From positions 62,001 to 126,000 of the forward strand of contig NZ_NFGZ01000005.1 in NCBI RefSeq assembly GCF_002159175.1: DNA of 64,000 nucleotides, in the 5' to 3' direction. A program made the translations under genes and the position numbers. The notes under the pieces are model-generated. The model made no database searches, had not been told where the DNA came from, and saw nothing but the letters and a program-made list of their open reading frames with translations. Every line of letters starts with the position of its first letter. The first letter of the stretch is position 1. This DNA comes from Flavonifractor sp. An92 (GTDB taxonomy: Bacteria; Bacillota; Clostridia; Oscillospirales; Oscillospiraceae). Below are positions 1 through 8,099 of the stretch, in pieces.

Positions 1-1
1 G

Positions 2-196
2 CCCCGCCCCGAGGACCTGGATCTCAACGAGTCCGGCGTGGATCTGGAGACCGTCCGCGGCCTGCTGTCCGTCGACAAGGATCTGTGGCTCCAGGATGTG
101 GCCGCCATCCGCGAGTTCTATGGTAAGTTTGGCGACAAGCTGCCCAAGAAGCTCGCTGAGGAGCTGGATGCTCTGGAGAGCCGCCTGAAGGCTTAA
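2..196 (+). CDS. pckG: Phosphoenolpyruvate carboxykinase (GTP), C-terminal end only
   Basis: Only the last 64 codons are present; the gene enters from the left edge and ends at TAA 194-196. The visible tail (LLSVDKDLWLQDVAAIREFY, then GKFGDKLPKKLAEELDALES) matches the helical C-terminus of GTP-dependent PEP carboxykinases, where an acidic stretch is followed by a conserved E-F-[YF]-x-K-F-G-D-[RK]-L-P block. In anaerobic Clostridia this enzyme interconverts oxaloacetate and PEP in the cytosol. No catalytic residues lie in this fragment, so the call rests on the tail alone. A strong terminator follows 14 bp downstream. Confidence 0.75.
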   Translation, partial: PRPEDLDLNESGVDLETVRGLLSVDKDLWLQDVAAIREFYGKFGDKLPKKLAEELDALESRLKA

Positions 197-210
197 GTAC
201 ATCCTTTCAA

Positions 211-250
211 CCGTCCCGGTGCATGGAATACGTGCGCCGGGACGGTTTTT
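211..250 (+). terminator. Rho-independent terminator after pckG
   Basis: An inverted repeat with arms CCGTCCCGG and CCGGGACGG is followed directly by TTTTT. Confidence 0.85.
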
Positions 251-326
251 GTCTTTTCTTGGCCCAGTGCGTCCGGGGAGCCCGGAAGGGGTGTCCTCGC
301 CGGACGGGCGTCCTGCCCGGACAGGG

Positions 327-616
327 CCCCATTTCTTTTCGCGAAAAGAAATGGGGGAAAGAAAAGGCGGAGAGGGGAACTTCTCGTTCCCCTCTCCACT
401 CCCCTCCAAAAGGGCGGCCTTTTAGGGGGCCGCCCATATTGGCAAGGTACAACGCTTTCCGGATAGGCGGAAAGCCTGGAATTGGCCACGCCGCACTTTG
501 GAAATACCGCCGCAGTGGAATGAAGGCCGGGGTGCGCCTTGGGGGAGTCCAGAGGGGGGGGGTATCCCCCCTCTGGGCTTTCTTTCCCACCGCTTTCTTT
601 GCAAAGAAAGCGGTGC
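327..616. repeat. Composite palindrome-rich intergenic element
   Basis: The 540 bp between pckG and the amidase hold no convincing gene but a string of inverted repeats. There is a perfect 30-bp palindrome at 327-356 centred on TTTTCGCGAAAA and a 12-bp-arm hairpin at 369-397. A GGGCGGCC/GGCCGCCC pair lies at 412-435, a CCAGAGGGGG/CCCCCTCTGG hairpin at 549-575 and a perfect 28-bp palindrome at 588-615 centred on CTTTGCAAAG. Open frames across it are shadows of the repeats, with proline/arginine-rich low-complexity translations. It looks like a dispersed REP-type or mobile palindromic element; I see no transposase. Copies elsewhere in the genome would have to be sought. Confidence 0.6.
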
Positions 617-736
617 TCCCGCCGAGCAGGCGGCCCGCGCGGCGAGCGCAAAACCTCCCGGCGCCCGGGAAAGATGTGGTATCTTTCACCCCTCCCCTGC
701 CCTCCTCATAGGATGGGCAAAAAGGAGGTCTTTTCC

Positions 737-1477
737 ATGCCCATCATTTATCTCTCCCCCTCCACCCAGGAGAACAATCTCTACGTCAACGGCGGCACCG
801 AAGAGGAGTGGATGAACCGCCTGGCTGACATCATGGAGCCCTACCTCTCCGCCAGCGGCATCCGCTTCACCCGTAACACCCCTGACATGACCGCCGCATC
901 CTCCATCGTCGCCTCCAATTCCGGGAACTACGACCTGCACCTGGCCCTCCACTCCAACGCCGCCCCCGAGGGCCAGTATGGCCAGGTGCGGGGCGTGCTG
1001 GTGTTCTACTACCCCGGCAGCATCCGGGGCCGGGAGGCCGCTACCCTCATCGCCGATAACCTCAAGGCGGTCTATCCCCTGCCCAACCTGGTGCGCACCG
1101 AACCTACTACTACCATCGGCGAAGTCCGCAAGGTGCGCGCCCCCTCCGTGTTCCTGGAGCTGGGCTACCACGACAACCCCGACGACGCCACCTGGGTCAA
1201 GCACAACCTGGACCCCATCGCCCGCAGCATCGTGCTGGGGCTCACCGAGTACTTCGGCCTGCCCTTCCTGGAGCCCACCACCCCCCGCCCCGCCGTGGTG
1301 GATGTGAACTGGGGCTCCCTCAACATCCGCGACCGCCCCGACACCACCTCCGCCGTCCTGGCCCGGGCCTACGACGGCGCGCCCATCACCGTGCTGGGCC
1401 AGTGGCAGAACTGGTACTCGGTGCGCCTGGGCAACCTGGTGGGCTGGGCCAGCGCCGACTATATCACCCTGGTCTGA
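737..1477 (+). CDS. N-acetylmuramoyl-L-alanine amidase-like protein with C-terminal SH3 domain
   Basis: 246 residues. Residues 1-180 form an Amidase_3-type zinc hydrolase in the form common in Clostridia: the SPSTQENN start, NGGTEEEWMN (zinc-binding Glu region), LALHSNA (zinc His) and FLELGYHDN (catalytic Glu). Residues 190-246 are a bacterial SH3 domain (WGSLNIRDRPDTTS, then WYSVRLGNLVGWASADYI) that would bind the wall. The expected role is cutting the amide bond between muramic acid and the stem peptide. The start is set by AAAGGAGG at 721-728; the frame is open further upstream but only through the palindromic element. No signal peptide is visible, as is usual for this subfamily, so the export route is unclear. 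Confidence 0.8.
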   Translation: MPIIYLSPSTQENNLYVNGGTEEEWMNRLADIMEPYLSASGIRFTRNTPDMTAASSIVASNSGNYDLHLALHSNAAPEGQYGQVRGVLVFYYPGSIRGREAATLIADNLKAVYPLPNLVRTEPTTTIGEVRKVRAPSVFLELGYHDNPDDATWVKHNLDPIARSIVLGLTEYFGLPFLEPTTPRPAVVDVNWGSLNIRDRPDTTSAVLARAYDGAPITVLGQWQNWYSVRLGNLVGWASADYITLV

Positions 1478-1556
1478 ACCGCCTCCCGAGCGTTCACAAA
1501 TTGTTCATAGGAAATTCGAAAACTGTACATCCTTTTCCCCGCCTGAGCTGGTATCC

Positions 1557-1692
1557 TATACTCGTCAGGAAACGAACGACAAAACTCCTCCTCTCTTTTC
1601 CCTCTCTTTTTTATCCCGACTGTCCTCCGGCAGGGCAAGCGCTCTGCCGGAGGGACAGACAAAAGATTCCGCGCCGGTTCGGCGCGTTTTTT
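1557..1692 (+). other. Structured intergenic segment, possible small RNA
   Basis: The 291-bp gap between the amidase and the tRNA contains a TATACT box at 1557-1562, a long hairpin (CTGTCCTCCGGCAG paired with CTGCCGGAGGGACAG, 1620-1657) and a GC hairpin followed by TTTTTT at 1670-1692. This could be a short noncoding transcript ending at the terminator, or simply terminator sequence serving the amidase gene. No good -35 box was found. Confidence 0.3.
1670..1692 (+). terminator. Rho-independent terminator upstream of tRNA-Arg
   Basis: CGCGCC/GGCGCG hairpin followed by TTTTTTGA and more T-rich sequence. Confidence 0.7.
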
Positions 1693-1721
1693 GATTTTTT
1701 TCAAATTCGGAAAATTAGTGC

Positions 1722-1750
1722 TTGACAGATCCGGGTTTGCGTACTATAAT
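1722..1750 (+). promoter_or_regulatory. Consensus sigma-A promoter of tRNA-Arg
   Basis: TTGACA at 1722-1727 and TATAAT at 1745-1750 are both perfect and exactly 17 bp apart, ending 18 bp before the tRNA. Confidence 0.9.
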
Positions 1751-1768
1751 ACATATTCGTTGAGACAC

Positions 1769-1845
1769 GCGGCTGTAGCTCAGCTGGATAGAGTGACTGG
1801 CTACGAACCAGTAGGTCGGGGGTTCGAATCCCTTCAGCCGTACCA
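1769..1845 (+). tRNA. tRNA-Arg (anticodon ACG), CCA encoded
   Basis: The cloverleaf can be drawn by hand: acceptor GCGGCTG/CAGCCGT, D-arm GCTC..GAGT, anticodon stem ACTGG/CCAGT enclosing loop CTACGAA (anticodon ACG at 1803-1805), T-arm around TTCGAAT, discriminator A and genomic CCA at 1843-1845. ACG, read as ICG after deamination, decodes CGU/CGC/CGA arginine codons. The acceptor opens with a G1-U72 wobble and two of the five T-stem pairs are G-U. Confidence 0.93.
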
Positions 1846-1884
1846 GCCCTTCACAAGCGACATGCTTGTGGAGGGCTTTGTCTT
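1846..1884 (+). terminator. Terminator after tRNA-Arg
   Basis: The inverted repeat GCCCTTCACAAGC/GCTTGTGGAGGGC is followed by TTTGTCTTTG. Confidence 0.75.
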
Positions 1885-1908
1885 TGTCTGAAATTCCGTC
1901 TATTCAAA

Positions 1909-1945
1909 TGGGGGTGCGGACCAAACGGTCCGCACCCCCATTTTT
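1909..1945. terminator. Strong hairpin terminator closing the leftward operon
   Basis: A perfect 14-bp stem, TGGGGGTGCGGACC/GGTCCGCACCCCCA, has an AAAC loop and TTTTT on the plus side. It sits 20 bp downstream of the last gene of the leftward operon and probably serves both directions. Confidence 0.75.
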
Positions 1946-1964
1946 CATTGGTCCCAAAGTTCCA

Positions 1965-2975
1965 TCAGATCCGGTCCCAGGCCGCCCGAAGTAGATCCGC
2001 ACCCTGCATGCTGCCCGCCAGGCGCAGTTCTCCGCTCCGGGTGATGCCCCCGATACAGGAGCCGCCGCAGGCAATGGCCGCCAGATCGGTCCACTCCTCC
2101 GCCCGGACGCGGCCCGCGCTCAGCAGCGTGTGGTGCTCTCCCGCCAGCAGCACCCGCCCGTCCCGGGTCAGGCCCACGGCGTACTGGCCATCCACCGCAA
2201 CTGCCTGGATGTCTTCCCACTTACTAGCTCCCGACCGCGGGTCGCCCGCCCGGCCTGCAAAGGTCACTGTGCCATTTTTATGGAGGAACAGCGCGCAGTC
2301 GGTGGCGGCAGCCACGGAAGTGACGGGAAACGCCATCATGGGCGAGGCGCTGCGGAACACCGCCGGAGCCAGAGGGCCGCCGGCAAAACGGACCTGTCCA
2401 TTTTCCCGCAGCCCCACCACATGATAGGAACCGCAGGCCACAACCCGGATCCCCTCCCAGCTCTCCACCTGAGTCCGGCACGCACAGGACCCCCGCACAT
2501 GGACCCGACCGTTTTTCTCCACGGCCAGGGTGCATTGCGGGCCCGCCGCTACATAAGTGATGTCTTTCAGGTCCTTCACCGCACACTGGCCGTAGTCGTT
2601 GTCTCCCCAGGCCTCGACAGTGCCGTCGGTATGCAGCAGCACCGCATGGTGGCTGCCCGGGCTGTACTGCTGGACTTGCTCCATCCGCACCGGCTCTCCT
2701 CCCGCGCGGAACCGGGTGAGGACATGCCGCTCGGTGTCCAGAAAGGACGCCTCTTTCCAGTCCAGCGTGAAGGCCCCCGGGGCGCTCAGAAGGGGCAGCC
2801 GGCGATCACTCCAGGCCCGCCGGGCCGCACGGACCTTCCGCTCCCAAAAGCCATGACTCCGCTCTCCTGCAAAGCAGGTAACAAAGGCCTGTGGAAACTG
2901 ACAATTGGAGCACCGGAGCTCCTCCCCTGCCCGGGCGTGGCCGCAGACGGGACAGGTCATATTCCGCTCATCCAT
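1965..2975 (-). CDS. Zinc-ribbon protein with RCC1-like beta-propeller repeats
   Basis: 336 residues, last gene of the ten-gene leftward operon. Residues 6-24 form a zinc ribbon (CPVCGHARAGEELRCSNC). From about residue 95 to the end there are repeated units of the RCC1/alpha-tubulin-suppressor type, each with a 'GxxHxVxLxxDGxVxAWGxN' flavour, for example YSPGSHHAVLLHTDGTVEAW and CGSYHVVGLRENGQVRFAGG. Such propellers usually bind proteins. The start ATG at 2975 overlaps the stop of the upstream AAA+/protease gene by 8 bp and has GAGGAGG before it, so translation is probably coupled. A second in-frame ATG lies at 2960. It is probably an adaptor or sensor for the neighbouring machine; the substrate is unknown. 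Confidence 0.7.
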   Translation of the reverse strand: MDERNMTCPVCGHARAGEELRCSNCQFPQAFVTCFAGERSHGFWERKVRAARRAWSDRRLPLLSAPGAFTLDWKEASFLDTERHVLTRFRAGGEPVRMEQVQQYSPGSHHAVLLHTDGTVEAWGDNDYGQCAVKDLKDITYVAAGPQCTLAVEKNGRVHVRGSCACRTQVESWEGIRVVACGSYHVVGLRENGQVRFAGGPLAPAVFRSASPMMAFPVTSVAAATDCALFLHKNGTVTFAGRAGDPRSGASKWEDIQAVAVDGQYAVGLTRDGRVLLAGEHHTLLSAGRVRAEEWTDLAAIACGGSCIGGITRSGELRLAGSMQGADLLRAAWDRI

Positions 2976-5900
2976 GCCGCTCCTCCTCTTCCTCCGGGAG
3001 CAGGAAGCGCTCCCAGAAATACTCGATGGGATAGAAAAAGTTGATCTCCTCGTCCTGCGGTTTGATGGAACCGGAGAACACGCCGATGACCCGTCCGTCC
3101 TGGAGGGAGAACACGGGGCTGCCGGAGTTGCCGTGGAGGCCCATGGAGTCCACATAGTAGCGCTCCACGCCGTTGCTCATGCGCTGGATGCTGGCCACCC
3201 GGCCGGTGAACTGGCTGATGCGCACGGTGTCGGCGTCGCCGCCGTTGACCAGCGCGCCCAGAGGATAGCCCAGCATCAGGGTCCCCTCCCCTTCCCGCGC
3301 GCCGTCCCCCGCCGGACGCAGGGTGACGATGGGAAAGTTGGTCCCCTCCAGCTTCAGAAGGGCCATGTCGCAGTCCTGGTAGACCGGGTCCAGCTTCCGG
3401 CAGGAGAACCAGCGGGTATCTCCCCCCGTCATGCCGGGGATACAGATGCGGGCCCGGATGGTGTCGCCTCCCTCAGCCACATGGGCGCAGGTGAGGACGT
3501 GGCCCTCCCGGGTGATGATGCAGCCGCTGCCGTAGCCCACATGGCGGCCTTGGTCCAGGATCTCCAGCAGCAACACGCCCAGGCTCAGGAAGTGGCTCAC
3601 CCGTTCATAGGTTTCGGCCGTGAGCGGCCCGGCGTACATGGTGCTCAGGTCCGAGCGGGAGACCACAGCGGGGGCCCGCTCCGCCGCGAGCTGCCGGGCC
3701 CAGCGGGGCGGGAGGTCCGCGCCGGTGAGGGTGTAGAGGGTGTCCCGGGGAGGGTCGTCCAGGGGGCCGAAGTCCTCCTCCACCCGGCGAAGGGCCTGGT
3801 CCAGGGAGTCGTGGAGGAAATTGCGCACGAAGCGGGCGTTGCCGAAATTGGGGTCCCGCTGCCGCCGCACCCGCACAAACACCTCCAGGGCCCGCTGCCG
3901 GTACTCCTCCTCCAACACCAGCGGCACCGGGGAGCCGATCTGGGGGTACTCCGGGGCTTTCTGCGCCATATGGTCCAGGATGGCCCGCAGCTCTTCGGGC
4001 TCGTAATCGTCAAAGTACAGGAGGCTGTCCGATGTGCCGAAGCGGCTGGCCAGACCGCTGTCCAGCTGGAGGAGCCGCCCCATCTCGTTGGGATAGCCCG
4101 CCAGAATGATGGCCGTATGGCGGATGACCTCCACGTCCTCCAGGGCGGTGAGCAGGCGCTTGATGACGTGGGGGCCCCAGTCGCTGGCGAGCTGGTGGGC
4201 CTCGTCGATGAAGAGCACCCCGTTTTTCGCCAGCTTCAGGGCCTCGTCCAGCGCCCGGGGGTCGTCGGCCAGCTGCCGGGCGGTGCGGACGATGACGTGG
4301 CCCTGGTCCAGCACCCCGGCGGCCTTCAGAACGCCGCCCATGAGCCCGGCCACCTTGGTCTTGCCCACGCCGGGATTGCCGATGAAGCAGTAGAGCCCCG
4401 GCGTGACCTGTTCCCCGCCCAAATAGCGGATCTTTCGGCGGATGTTGTTGACCGCCTCCTTCACCCGGTCCAGGCCGGGCAGATCCTTCAGCTTGTCCAT
4501 GGCCTCATTGGCCACCACCCGCTGCCGGGTGAGGTAGCGCCGCAGGTGGGCGGGGAAGCACGCGGGGGTGATGACCCGTTTCACAAGGCCGTCCTCCTCG
4601 GTGCGATCTCCCTCCTGCTGCCGCCAGCCCAGGCGCAGGGCCTCCAGCAGCCGCTCCACCTCCAGGCCGTTGCCCCAGGAGCGGGCCGACTCGCCCAGAC
4701 CACCCCGGTCGCTGACCCAGTTGAGGAAGAACTCAGGCAGAACATCGTCCAGCTCCGGCGGGAAGAACATCCCCTCTTTGGCCTGGAGGCGAAAGAGGTC
4801 CTCCATCTCCCCGGGGGTCAGGTCGTCCAGCACGAAGGTGTGGCTGAGCTGGCTGCCCAGGGCGGGGAAGCGCCGCAGCACCTCCTCCAGCCCCTCGGGC
4901 GTGTCCACCAGCACCACCGAGAGATTCCCGGCGTACTCCCCCATGGCCCCGGCGATGACCCCCAGGGCCTCGGGACCAAAGGTGTTGTCGTTGGGTCCGC
5001 TGGGCAGCAGGGCGCTGGGCGAGAGCACCGCCAGGGTGCCTCCCACCGCCCGCTCCACCACATCCCGGGTCTTGGGCGCGGTCTGGCCCACATAGCCGGC
5101 CTCCAGGTCGGCCTTGCCGGCAAAGACCACCTCGTCCCGCTCCAGCAGTCCCAGGTGGTGCCACACCGCCGCCAGGGTGCGCACGGTGGTGCGCCGGCCG
5201 CTGCCGGTGGGGCCGGACAGGGCGAAGTGGAGCCCGGCGGCATTCCCCTCGTCGGCAAAGCCCTCCGCCTCCCGGGCGGTGTAGGCCCGGACGTACTCCT
5301 TCACGTCCTCCTTGCCGATGAGCTCCGCCAGGCGGGTCATGGCGTCCCGGTGCGGGGGCAGGGGCCGCCCCACCGGGCCCGCCAGCCGGGCAAAGGCGGG
5401 GGGCAGATCCTCCCCGGTGAGGGTGTGCTTCTCCTCTGCCGGGACGGCGGCGGCCTCCTCCGCGGTGATCTGGCCGTCCTCCCCGCGGGCGTAGCACCGG
5501 TTGAGCCGGGCGGTACGGGCCCGGATGGAATCGGGCAGATAGGTGTCCCGCATAAAGCCGCCGTTGCCGAAATTGTCCGGGCGGTGCTCCAGATACCGTT
5601 CCAGGGCGATGGTGGTCCGATCCAGGTAGTCCCGGGTGGGCTCCTCTCCCCGAGCGCGGCACATCTCCTCCAGAATGGCGGTGAGCTCTCGGGCGGTGTA
5701 GTCCTCAAAGCGGATGCGGTGATTCTCTGGGAAGCGCCGGCTAAGGCCCGGGTCCACCCGCAGAAGGCGCTTCATCTCCACGGTATAGCCCGCCAGGATG
5801 AAGGCGGTGTCAGAGCGGATCTCCGGGTCCTCGATGATGGGCACCAGGCCCCGGAGGACCGCCCGGCCCTGGTCGCTGTCCGCCAGCTGATGGGCCTCGT

Positions 5901-8070
5901 CGATGAAAAGGATACCGCCCCGAGCCTCTTCCACCCACCGCCGCAGGGGGGCCAGCACGTCGGTATCCCCCTCTTCCAGGCTCAGCAGGTCCCCCGCCGG
6001 ACACTCGATCACGTCCCAGCGGGTCAGCACCCCCAACAGGTGAAGAAGCTCCCCCATATGCCGGGCGGTCACCGTCTTGCCGGTACCCGGCGGACCGAAG
6101 AATATGAAGTTGCCCGGGGCCCGGGACTCGGCGTCCCAGAGGATGCCGTCCCCCAGGTCCCTCAGAAAACGCTTGACGGCGTGGAGGCCGATCATGTCCT
6201 CGATGCGCCGGTAGGCCTCGGCCAGGTTGTGGCTCCGGGGATGCAGGTGGAGCTGAAGCTCCTCGGGCACGTCCTCTGCCGTGAGGACCAGGCCTTCCGC
6301 CTCCCCCAGCGTGCCCTCCCGCAGCAGGCGGGCGGTACAGCGCTTCTTCATCCGGCTCAGGAGGAGCCCCGCCTCTCTGGCGTTGCCCCAGCCACGGCGG
6401 TGTGAGCCGCTGTTCACCCAGCTGCGGCAGAAGTCGTCCAGCCGTCCCGCCAGCTCCGGCGCAAAGGAGACCCCCTCCGGGTCGGACGCAGCCCGGGCCT
6501 CCAGGATGGTGCGGATCTCCTCGGGGGTGTAGGCGGGCAGGTCGTACACGTTGGGGAAGCGGCTGCTCAGGCCGTCGTTCTCCTCCATCAGGCGGTCCAT
6601 CTCCTGGGGATATCCAGCCAGTATGACGGCAAACTGCCCCTCATAGGTGGACAGGTCCGCTACCAGTTGGTTGATGGCCTCCCGGCCGAAGCGGTTGGTG
6701 GCCAGGGAGTAGGCCTCGTCGATGAACAGCACGCCGCCCATGGCCCCCTGCACCAGCTCCCGCATCTGCTGGGCGGTTTCGCCTACGTTATGGCTGACAA
6801 TGGCACCGCCGCTGACCTCGGTAAAATGCCCCTGGGGCAGCAGCCCCAGCTCGTAGTAGAGCCGGCCCGTGAGCCGGGCCACGGTGCTCTTGCCGGTGCC
6901 GGGCGGGCCCTTGAGCACCATGTTGAGCTCGTGGTCCCGCAGCTGTACCGCCCTCAGAGGGGGGGTGAAGCGGCTGGAGTGGGCCGGGATGGAGGGGCCG
7001 CCGGAAAAGCGGCGGCGGAACTCGGCGTACCGCTCGTCCATCCGCTCCTTCAGCTCGGTCAGGCCCACCATGGCGTGGAGCTCCTCCAGCGCCGGGCGGT
7101 AGGCCTCCTCGCCGGTGACCTGGTTCCAGTCCGACGCCCGCAGCGCCTCCCCGGGGTGTTCCGCCCCCCAGCGCTCCAGGCGCAGGCGCAGCCGATCCAG
7201 GGACCAGTGCTGCCGGGCGCAGGACTGGGCCAGAGAGAGGGCCAGGGCGTTCACCGCCCCGCCCTCCACCGCCAGACGGTCCTGCCGGCGCAGGCGCAGG
7301 TGGTTCAGGAGATTGCGTACCTCGGCGGCGTTGGGAGAGCCCAGGGTGATGACGCAGTTGTTCTCCGGGTCCTCGGTCTCGATACGGGGACGCAGGGTAC
7401 TGTTGAGCAGCGTCCACCAGGGCCCGCTGCCCTGGGCGGCGTTGTGGACCAGGTCGCTGAGGCTGTTTTCCCGGAAGATGTACACCGCGATGGAGTGTTT
7501 GCCGCTGCGGCTGCCGGACAGCTCCTGGAGGGCCTGGAGGGTCTGATCGTTGAGGGTGTTCTGCATGGCGTTGGCGTTGCTCAGCACCAGGGCGCTGCGG
7601 ATGTCCGGGTTGCGCAGCAGGGCGATCACCTGGGCCCAGGCGTCGTTGAGGTACATCCGCCCCCGGTTGAGGCTCCCCGTCTCCACCGGCGCGGGCGCGG
7701 GAGCCACATGAGCCGGGCCTCCCCGGCGGCGGCGCCGGCCCCCCATGGGCCCCTCGGCGGCGATGGCCGCGAAGGGGTCATCCTCCGCCGGAGGGGGCGC
7801 GACGGGTGCGGGCTGAGGCGCCTCCTCCGGCAGGCGGTTATTGCACAGGGCGAAATAGGACGGCTCATCGTAGCAGTAGAGCACATTGCTCACGTCCAGA
7901 AAGACCACCGCGTCAAAGCCGTGGGCGCGCAGATGGCGGTGGAGCTCCTGCTTGATGTCGGTGAGCTGCATCTGGTCGTTGCAGAAGATATCGTTGGTAT
8001 ACCCCGTGATGATGAAGTGGGTATTCAGACAGAGATCGGGCTGAAAATAGGTGTCCCCATATCCCCGCAT
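2968..8070 (-). CDS. Giant protein with four AAA+ (SpoVK/CbbX-like) modules and a C-terminal trypsin-like protease
   Basis: 1700 residues. Residues 1-330 are an unrecognised N-terminal domain with a Pro/Arg-rich hinge (85-130). Four AAA+ modules of the CbbX/SpoVK type follow. Module 1 has GPPGTGKS at about 388 and VLFIDEA at about 447; module 2 has GPPGTGKT at about 659 and ILFIDEA at about 720. Module 3 is degenerate: GPTGSGRR at about 953 lacks the Walker-A Lys, and its Walker-B position reads TLAVLSPSA. Module 4 has GNPGVGKT at about 1231 and VLFIDEA at about 1285. Residues about 1490-1690 form a trypsin/HtrA-like fold with a full triad: His1530 (LTCAHVAEGG), Asp1568 (DCDMALLK) and Ser1649 (GNSGSPVF). 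ATP-driven remodelling coupled to proteolysis in one chain is the natural inference. No signal peptide, so probably cytosolic. The start is supported by AGGAGG. Confidence 0.85.
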   Translation of the reverse strand: MRGYGDTYFQPDLCLNTHFIITGYTNDIFCNDQMQLTDIKQELHRHLRAHGFDAVVFLDVSNVLYCYDEPSYFALCNNRLPEEAPQPAPVAPPPAEDDPFAAIAAEGPMGGRRRRRGGPAHVAPAPAPVETGSLNRGRMYLNDAWAQVIALLRNPDIRSALVLSNANAMQNTLNDQTLQALQELSGSRSGKHSIAVYIFRENSLSDLVHNAAQGSGPWWTLLNSTLRPRIETEDPENNCVITLGSPNAAEVRNLLNHLRLRRQDRLAVEGGAVNALALSLAQSCARQHWSLDRLRLRLERWGAEHPGEALRASDWNQVTGEEAYRPALEELHAMVGLTELKERMDERYAEFRRRFSGGPSIPAHSSRFTPPLRAVQLRDHELNMVLKGPPGTGKSTVARLTGRLYYELGLLPQGHFTEVSGGAIVSHNVGETAQQMRELVQGAMGGVLFIDEAYSLATNRFGREAINQLVADLSTYEGQFAVILAGYPQEMDRLMEENDGLSSRFPNVYDLPAYTPEEIRTILEARAASDPEGVSFAPELAGRLDDFCRSWVNSGSHRRGWGNAREAGLLLSRMKKRCTARLLREGTLGEAEGLVLTAEDVPEELQLHLHPRSHNLAEAYRRIEDMIGLHAVKRFLRDLGDGILWDAESRAPGNFIFFGPPGTGKTVTARHMGELLHLLGVLTRWDVIECPAGDLLSLEEGDTDVLAPLRRWVEEARGGILFIDEAHQLADSDQGRAVLRGLVPIIEDPEIRSDTAFILAGYTVEMKRLLRVDPGLSRRFPENHRIRFEDYTARELTAILEEMCRARGEEPTRDYLDRTTIALERYLEHRPDNFGNGGFMRDTYLPDSIRARTARLNRCYARGEDGQITAEEAAAVPAEEKHTLTGEDLPPAFARLAGPVGRPLPPHRDAMTRLAELIGKEDVKEYVRAYTAREAEGFADEGNAAGLHFALSGPTGSGRRTTVRTLAAVWHHLGLLERDEVVFAGKADLEAGYVGQTAPKTRDVVERAVGGTLAVLSPSALLPSGPNDNTFGPEALGVIAGAMGEYAGNLSVVLVDTPEGLEEVLRRFPALGSQLSHTFVLDDLTPGEMEDLFRLQAKEGMFFPPELDDVLPEFFLNWVSDRGGLGESARSWGNGLEVERLLEALRLGWRQQEGDRTEEDGLVKRVITPACFPAHLRRYLTRQRVVANEAMDKLKDLPGLDRVKEAVNNIRRKIRYLGGEQVTPGLYCFIGNPGVGKTKVAGLMGGVLKAAGVLDQGHVIVRTARQLADDPRALDEALKLAKNGVLFIDEAHQLASDWGPHVIKRLLTALEDVEVIRHTAIILAGYPNEMGRLLQLDSGLASRFGTSDSLLYFDDYEPEELRAILDHMAQKAPEYPQIGSPVPLVLEEEYRQRALEVFVRVRRQRDPNFGNARFVRNFLHDSLDQALRRVEEDFGPLDDPPRDTLYTLTGADLPPRWARQLAAERAPAVVSRSDLSTMYAGPLTAETYERVSHFLSLGVLLLEILDQGRHVGYGSGCIITREGHVLTCAHVAEGGDTIRARICIPGMTGGDTRWFSCRKLDPVYQDCDMALLKLEGTNFPIVTLRPAGDGAREGEGTLMLGYPLGALVNGGDADTVRISQFTGRVASIQRMSNGVERYYVDSMGLHGNSGSPVFSLQDGRVIGVFSGSIKPQDEEINFFYPIEYFWERFLLPEEEEERHG

Positions 8071-8099
8071 GGCAGTTCCTCCTCTCGAAAATCAGGACC

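Noticed and set aside
207-711. Several 60-160-codon open frames in the pckG-amidase spacer
   Set aside because: They overlap the palindromes on both strands, have no ribosome-binding site and give Pro/Arg/Gly low-complexity translations.
2905-6405. 1166-codon open frame on the plus strand
   Set aside because: It is the antisense shadow of the AAA+-protease gene; its translation is low-complexity Gly/Gln/Val/His text with no domain, as expected for GC-rich codons read backwards.
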